Shown: in pieces, positions 28,040 to 32,559 of the stretch
Position numbering within the stretch: position 1 is the stretch's first letter
Layout of the letters: each line of letters opens with the position of its first letter
Source of the DNA: a bacterium
Lineage (GTDB): Bacteria > Latescibacterota > UBA2968 > UBA8231
Direction: 5' to 3'
Assembly: GCA_027593305.1 (NCBI GenBank)
Contig: JAQCJA010000003.1
Location: 1 to 32,559, forward strand
Length of the DNA stretch: 32,559 bases
Translations under genes and position numbers: made by a program
The notes under the pieces: generated by a model
Database searches by the model: none
Seen by the model: the letters and a program-made list of their open reading frames with translations, nothing else
What the model was told of the DNA's origin: nothing

Positions 28040-30340
28040 ATGTGTGATGTACGCAATCGCTCCCTGATCCGCCTCGACGCAGTTCTTCTCTGCGTACTTC
28101 TGGCGGTACCCGCTCTTGCCCAGACGACGGTCCAGGAAATCGAAATCAGAGGCGATTTCAACCGGGTTGCCGAGTCACTGATTCGATCAACACTCGGCCT
28201 TGAGACGGGCGTCGAACTGTCTCAGGAGAATGTGCAGGAGGCAGTGCGCGCGCTGCAGGGCCTGCACGTGTTTTCCGATATCCAGATCTATGCCGACGAG
28301 AGCGAGTCGGGCAATGGCGTGAAGGTGATCGTTGTTGTTCGTGAGCACCCCACGCTGGAGGGGGTCCGGTTCAAGGGCAACAAGGAGATCAAAGAGAAGG
28401 ACATGAAGGAGGCCGTGGGCCTCGTCTCCGGCCAGGTGGTGGCGCCCAAGGATGTTGCACGCGGCCGTCAGCGTATTCTGGAACTCTATGGAGACAAGGG
28501 TTACCTGAGGGCCGAGGTCGAAGGTCAGTTATTCGACAATGAGTCCGGAACTGTTTTTCTGCAGTATGACATCGATGAAGGTGACAAGATCAAGATTGCC
28601 GCCATCAATGTGATCGGCACAGATGCCATCAGCAGCGGCAAGATCCACAAACAGATGGAGACCAAGCCGAAGCGTTGGTGGCGCAAGGGCGAGTTCAAGG
28701 CGGACACATATCAGGAAGACAAGGAGCGTATCCTTGCCTTCTATCGCTCCGAGGGGTATCAGCAAGCGACAATTCTGCGTGATTCGATCTACTACGACGA
28801 CAGTCGTCGACGGCTTTTCATCGACGTCGAGATCGAGGAGGGCCAGCAGTTTTTTGTTGGCGATGTCAGTTGGGAGGGGAACGAGCTCTTCAGTGTGGCA
28901 GATCTGGAGCGTCAACTGAAGGTCAGCCACGGGGACGTTTTCAAAGCCTCTTCCCCTGAACTGGCCTACCTTGCCAAATCCGCCTACTACGAGCGCGGCT
29001 ACCTCGATACAGAAATCATACCCCACGAGACCATTCGGGGTGACAGTATCGACGTCGCTTTCCAGATTTTCGAGGGTGAGCCCTGGCGCATTCGACGAGT
29101 TGATTTCACCGGAAATGTGAAGACTCAGGAAAAAGTCTTGCGGCGGGAAGTCGCCCTGCGGCCCGGTGATGTGTTCAAATCGAGCCAACTTCAAGAGAGC
29201 CAACGGCGGCTGTATATGCTGGGATACTTCAAGGATGTGCAGTTCCAGCAACATGCCACCCCTTCCATAGACGATGAGAAATTCATCGACCTCTCCTTCA
29301 ACGTGGAGGAGCAGCGGACTGGAGCCGCGTCCATGGGTGCCGGGTACAGCGATCGCGACAAGCTCGTTGGCACGCTTGGTTTGCAGATCCCCAACTTCAG
29401 AGGCAAGGGGCAGAATCTCGATTTCAACTGGGAGTTCGGTACCCGGCGTGAGCAATTCCTCATCGGTTTCACCGAACCATGGTTGTTTGATACGCCAACG
29501 AGTTTCTCTTTCCGCGTCTACACACTGAATCAGCAGTATCTCAACAGTTTCGATTTCCACCGCAACTCGGTCAGCGTCCGTGTCGGACGTCGGCTGAAGC
29601 GACCCGCGTTCTCCTCCATATCTCTGGGCTACGAACTTCGCGACGAGCGCTACAGTGATTTCGTCTCCGGCTATGACGAGAGCAGTTCCAGTTTCACCCC
29701 TCGAACCACGTCCAGTATCGAGTTGGTGTTCCGACGAGATACGCGAGACCTGCCCGACTTCCCCACCACTGGTTCTGTAATCAGCTATACGCCTGAGGTG
29801 GCATCTTCCTTCATTGCTGGCGATGTAGATTTCCACCGACACGAGCTGAATCTGAACGTGTATCGGCCGAGTTTCTGGAAATTCGTGCTCTCTGTGGAGT
29901 CCAAATTCGCCATCATCGACGGTTTCTCGAACTGGGATGATGCCAATATTTCCTTCTGGGACCGGTTCACTCCAGGTGGAGTTGACTGGTGGGACGGGCA
30001 GGTCCGAGGTTACCCTGATGCCTCCCTCGGACCACGGGATGCCAGGGGACAGAACATCGGCGGCCGCTCCATGATGACAATAAACGTCGAGTATCGCTTC
30101 CCGATCACGGAGCGGCAGGTTGTTGGTCTGCTCTTCGCTGACGCGGGCAATGCCTGGAAAGACGTCGATGGTTTTGATCCGACGGACCTGAAACGCTCCA
30201 TCGGCATCGGCTTTCGTGTGTTAACACCCATGCTTGGGATGATCGGCTTCGACTTCGGCTATGGCTTCGATCGACGCAGCATCGACGGCCAGAGGCCCGG
30301 TTTGACCACCCACTTCCAGTTCGGGCCGCGCTTCTTCTAG
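28040..30340 (+). CDS. bamA: Outer-membrane protein assembly factor BamA
   Basis: Signal peptide, serial POTRA domains ('VEGVRFKGNKEIKEKDM'-type repeats), C-terminal Omp85 barrel ending 'FGPRFF' with 'NVEYRFPITERQVVGLLFADAGNAW'. Confidence 0.93.
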   Translation: MCDVRNRSLIRLDAVLLCVLLAVPALAQTTVQEIEIRGDFNRVAESLIRSTLGLETGVELSQENVQEAVRALQGLHVFSDIQIYADESESGNGVKVIVVVREHPTLEGVRFKGNKEIKEKDMKEAVGLVSGQVVAPKDVARGRQRILELYGDKGYLRAEVEGQLFDNESGTVFLQYDIDEGDKIKIAAINVIGTDAISSGKIHKQMETKPKRWWRKGEFKADTYQEDKERILAFYRSEGYQQATILRDSIYYDDSRRRLFIDVEIEEGQQFFVGDVSWEGNELFSVADLERQLKVSHGDVFKASSPELAYLAKSAYYERGYLDTEIIPHETIRGDSIDVAFQIFEGEPWRIRRVDFTGNVKTQEKVLRREVALRPGDVFKSSQLQESQRRLYMLGYFKDVQFQQHATPSIDDEKFIDLSFNVEEQRTGAASMGAGYSDRDKLVGTLGLQIPNFRGKGQNLDFNWEFGTRREQFLIGFTEPWLFDTPTSFSFRVYTLNQQYLNSFDFHRNSVSVRVGRRLKRPAFSSISLGYELRDERYSDFVSGYDESSSSFTPRTTSSIELVFRRDTRDLPDFPTTGSVISYTPEVASSFIAGDVDFHRHELNLNVYRPSFWKFVLSVESKFAIIDGFSNWDDANISFWDRFTPGGVDWWDGQVRGYPDASLGPRDARGQNIGGRSMMTINVEYRFPITERQVVGLLFADAGNAWKDVDGFDPTDLKRSIGIGFRVLTPMLGMIGFDFGYGFDRRSIDGQRPGLTTHFQFGPRFF

Positions 30341-30374
30341 GGCGCGCCTTCAACCCTCAGCGACAGAGTCCTCG

Positions 30375-30926
30375 ATGAAGCGTATCCCCCTTTTCGCCGC
30401 CGCCGCAGTCCTGGGATTGGCCGTTCTCATTCAGCCCGCCCATGCGCAGGCCAAGATTGGCTACATCGATTCCGAAGTACTGCGTGAACGGATGCCCGAG
30501 TTCAAGCAGATCCAGCGCGAGATCGAGCGCCTCCAGCAGGACTACGAGCAGCAGGCCATGGACCGGCAGAGCAAGCTGGTCAAGTTGCAGGAAGATTTTC
30601 GCAAGCAGGAACTGCTGATGAGCGAGGCCAAGAAGGCCGAGATGCAGGCCGCATTCGACAAGCAGGTACAGGAACTGCAACAGTTCACTCAGGGGAAAAT
30701 GGGACCGAGTGGAGAGCTGTTCCGCAAGAATGTGGAACTCTCGCAGCCGATCTTTGAGCAGGTCAACGCCGCTTTGGAGACTCTCGCCAAAAAGGACGGT
30801 TACGATTTCATCTTTGACGTCGCCGGCAACGGGGCGATTGTGTACGCTGATCCGGACCGCTTCAATCTGACGGAGAAGCTGCTTACTGCTCTGGAGGAAG
30901 CGCGTGAGGAGCAAGCCAAGCAGTGA
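30375..30926 (+). CDS. OmpH/Skp-family periplasmic chaperone
   Basis: Signal peptide 'KRIPLFAAAAVLGLAVLIQPAHAQ', 'KIGYIDSEVLRERMPEFKQIQREIERLQQDYEQQ' coiled coil, position directly after bamA. Confidence 0.88.
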   Translation: MKRIPLFAAAAVLGLAVLIQPAHAQAKIGYIDSEVLRERMPEFKQIQREIERLQQDYEQQAMDRQSKLVKLQEDFRKQELLMSEAKKAEMQAAFDKQVQELQQFTQGKMGPSGELFRKNVELSQPIFEQVNAALETLAKKDGYDFIFDVAGNGAIVYADPDRFNLTEKLLTALEEAREEQAKQ

Positions 30927-31375
30927 ACTGTGACGGGGTGGTGCTGGATGCGGAAGCCATCCAACGCACGATCCCGCATCGTGCTCCCTTTCTTCTCGTA
31001 GACCGCATTATCGAGCTGGTGCCACAAGAACGGGCGGTCGGGGTACACGATGTCACGACCCGGGACCCCTGGCTGGCCGGACACTTCCCAGCGCGCCCCC
31101 TGATGCCGGGGGTCCTCATTGTTGAGGCGCTGGCACAGACGGCGGCCATCCTCATGGTGTACAATCAGGATGTCGCCGCTGGACGTCTTCCCTTTATTGC
31201 CGGAATTGACCGGGCCCGCTTTCGCAGGCCCGTTGTCATTGGTGATGAACTGCGGCTCGAAGTCACGATCCTGCACCGAAGATCCGATTCATGCAAGCTG
31301 CAGGGAATCGCCCGAGTTGGATCAGATGTCGCCGCGCAGGCGGAAATCCTGGCGGTTCTGGCGCCAGCGGACTAA
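30923..31375 (+). CDS. fabZ: 3-hydroxyacyl-ACP dehydratase FabZ
   Basis: 'IPHRAPFLLVDRIIEL', 'AGHFPARPLMPGVLIVEALAQTAAIL'. GTGA overlap with the skp stop. Confidence 0.92.
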   Translation: MNCDGVVLDAEAIQRTIPHRAPFLLVDRIIELVPQERAVGVHDVTTRDPWLAGHFPARPLMPGVLIVEALAQTAAILMVYNQDVAAGRLPFIAGIDRARFRRPVVIGDELRLEVTILHRRSDSCKLQGIARVGSDVAAQAEILAVLAPAD

Positions 31376-31395
31376 CGCATATTCCAACAAAAAAG

Positions 31396-31429
31396 ACGGG
31401 GCTCCGGGAGATTCATCCGGGCGCCCCGT
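31396..31429. terminator. Bidirectional terminator between convergent genes
   Basis: ACGGGGC ... GCCCCGT stem; A-rich run at 31388-31394 on one side and ATTTT on the other. Confidence 0.75.
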
Positions 31430-31445
31430 ACTATCATTTTGCTGC

Positions 31446-32559
31446 CTACTTCAGCATCATCATCTTTCCGGTGTCTGAGAAATTCGCCGTCGTCAGGCGG
31501 TAGAAATAGAGCCCGTTACCCACAGCATGCCCGGACGCATCTCGACCATCCCAGGTAACGGAGTAGAACCCCGCCGGCAGCTCTGATTCTGCGTGGACCA
31601 GGGTGCGAATGGCTCTGCCAAGCACATCATATATCACGAGACGAGCCGCGGATTCTGCTGCCAGGGAAAAGTCGATCTGCGTAGACGGGTTGAACGGGTT
31701 GGGGTAGGCATCGCCAAGGGCGAAAACCGAGGGCCGCAATCGTGTCGATTCGACGGCAGCGACGCGTCTGACATCATTGACATCCCCCGCGATAAAAGCC
31801 TGCTGCAGATCAAAGCGAGTGTCTGTCGCCAGGTGTCGATCCCGTAAACGGAAGGTCAGTTCTGCCAGGAGCCCCGATCCTGAGACTGGTTCACCCGTCA
31901 CGAGGCCGCTGCCAATTAGCAATCGACCCGGGCGGTCATCTAGGACCCCGAAGAGCCCTGCATCGCCACCCCGACTCTCCAGCAATGACCCAGGACCCTC
32001 CTTTGCCTCGGTGAAGGTCAAGGCAGCGGGGTCATAGCTGATGACGAGACCGAAGGCTGCGACCTTTTCTACGTCGTCGGCAAAAATACGAAGGCGAACA
32101 ATGTCGCGGGGCAGACCATCCGCCGCCGCTTGTGTCATGGGGCCACCACTGGCGACCAGTCGCAGTCTGGCAGTCTCGTCAAGTCGACGAGCAAAAGCCC
32201 AGGTGCCTGCCGACTTTCCGGCACTCGTGCCAAAAGCATCCACGAAGGCGAAGAAATCATCAAAATCAATGAAGCTGCCTGATCCGGAGCCGTTCAGATC
32301 GAAGGCGGGAAAGTCGTCGGCAGATTGACCAAAGGCGTCGACGAATGCAAAGAAATCATCAAAATCGACGGCGCCGGAGTCATTGAAGTCACCTGCCAGA
32401 AGCGGGGCGGATGACACCTGGAACTCCTGAGCCGCGGTGAAGGGCCCGGTCAACGTTCCTTCCATGGCCCGCACTCGCCAGAAGTATGTTTCCCCGTCCG
32501 TCAAAGATCGCGTGATCGTCCATGATGTCTCACCGGCGCCCTCGGTCAACCCCGATTCG
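31446..32559 (-). CDS. Surface protein, C-terminal part: FnIII, dockerin-like pair, cohesin-like domain, FlgD/T9SS-like C-terminal domain (5' end outside window)
   Basis: Frame is open to the window edge (ESGLTEGAGETSW...). 'GDFNDSGAVDFDDFFAFVDAFG...IDFDDFFAFVDAFG'; 'ALGDAYPNPFNPSTQIDFSLAAESAARLVIYDVLGRAIRTLV...GLYFYRLTTANFSDTGKMMMLK'. Confidence 0.85.
   Translation of the reverse strand, partial: ESGLTEGAGETSWTITRSLTDGETYFWRVRAMEGTLTGPFTAAQEFQVSSAPLLAGDFNDSGAVDFDDFFAFVDAFGQSADDFPAFDLNGSGSGSFIDFDDFFAFVDAFGTSAGKSAGTWAFARRLDETARLRLVASGGPMTQAAADGLPRDIVRLRIFADDVEKVAAFGLVISYDPAALTFTEAKEGPGSLLESRGGDAGLFGVLDDRPGRLLIGSGLVTGEPVSGSGLLAELTFRLRDRHLATDTRFDLQQAFIAGDVNDVRRVAAVESTRLRPSVFALGDAYPNPFNPSTQIDFSLAAESAARLVIYDVLGRAIRTLVHAESELPAGFYSVTWDGRDASGHAVGNGLYFYRLTTANFSDTGKMMMLK
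32229..32393 (-). repeat. Tandem dockerin-like (EF-hand-type) repeats
   Basis: GDFNDSGAVDFDDFFAFVDAFG and DLNGSGSGSFIDFDDFFAFVDAFG. Confidence 0.7.

Noticed and set aside
1-32559. CRISPR arrays, tRNA/rRNA genes, transposases or prophage genes
   Set aside because: No regularly spaced repeats, tRNA-like cloverleaf or mobile-element protein motifs were recognised on either strand.

Overview
The window carries about 22 protein-coding genes from a moderately GC-rich diderm (Gram-negative-type) bacterium. Gene content suggests an FCB-like or candidate-phylum lineage (for example Latescibacterota-like), but taxonomy is inference. Much of it is core gene clusters: a MoaD-MoaE fusion, tsaD, ftsK, lolA, prfB with an intact programmed +1 frameshift, lolC/E, lolD, mcsA-mcsB-clpC, bamA, skp and fabZ. 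The accessory part is a set of secreted or surface proteins with FlgD/T9SS-like C-terminal domains. Two of these share an FnIII, divergent dockerin pair (VDFDDFFxFxDxFG), cohesin-like, C-terminal domain order. The most interesting regions are: (1) the roughly 300-nt structured leader before the 1504-aa surface protein, with a strong promoter, a possible pseudoknot and an apparent Shine-Dalgarno sequestor/anti-sequestor switch; (2) a G10 tract in the second surface-protein gene that could cause phase variation; (3) the dockerin/cohesin/C-terminal-domain family; (4) a complete McsA-McsB-ClpC arginine-phosphorylation module beside outer-membrane biogenesis genes. No tRNA, rRNA, CRISPR or transposase was recognised. 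All calls come from reading motifs by eye; no database search was run.
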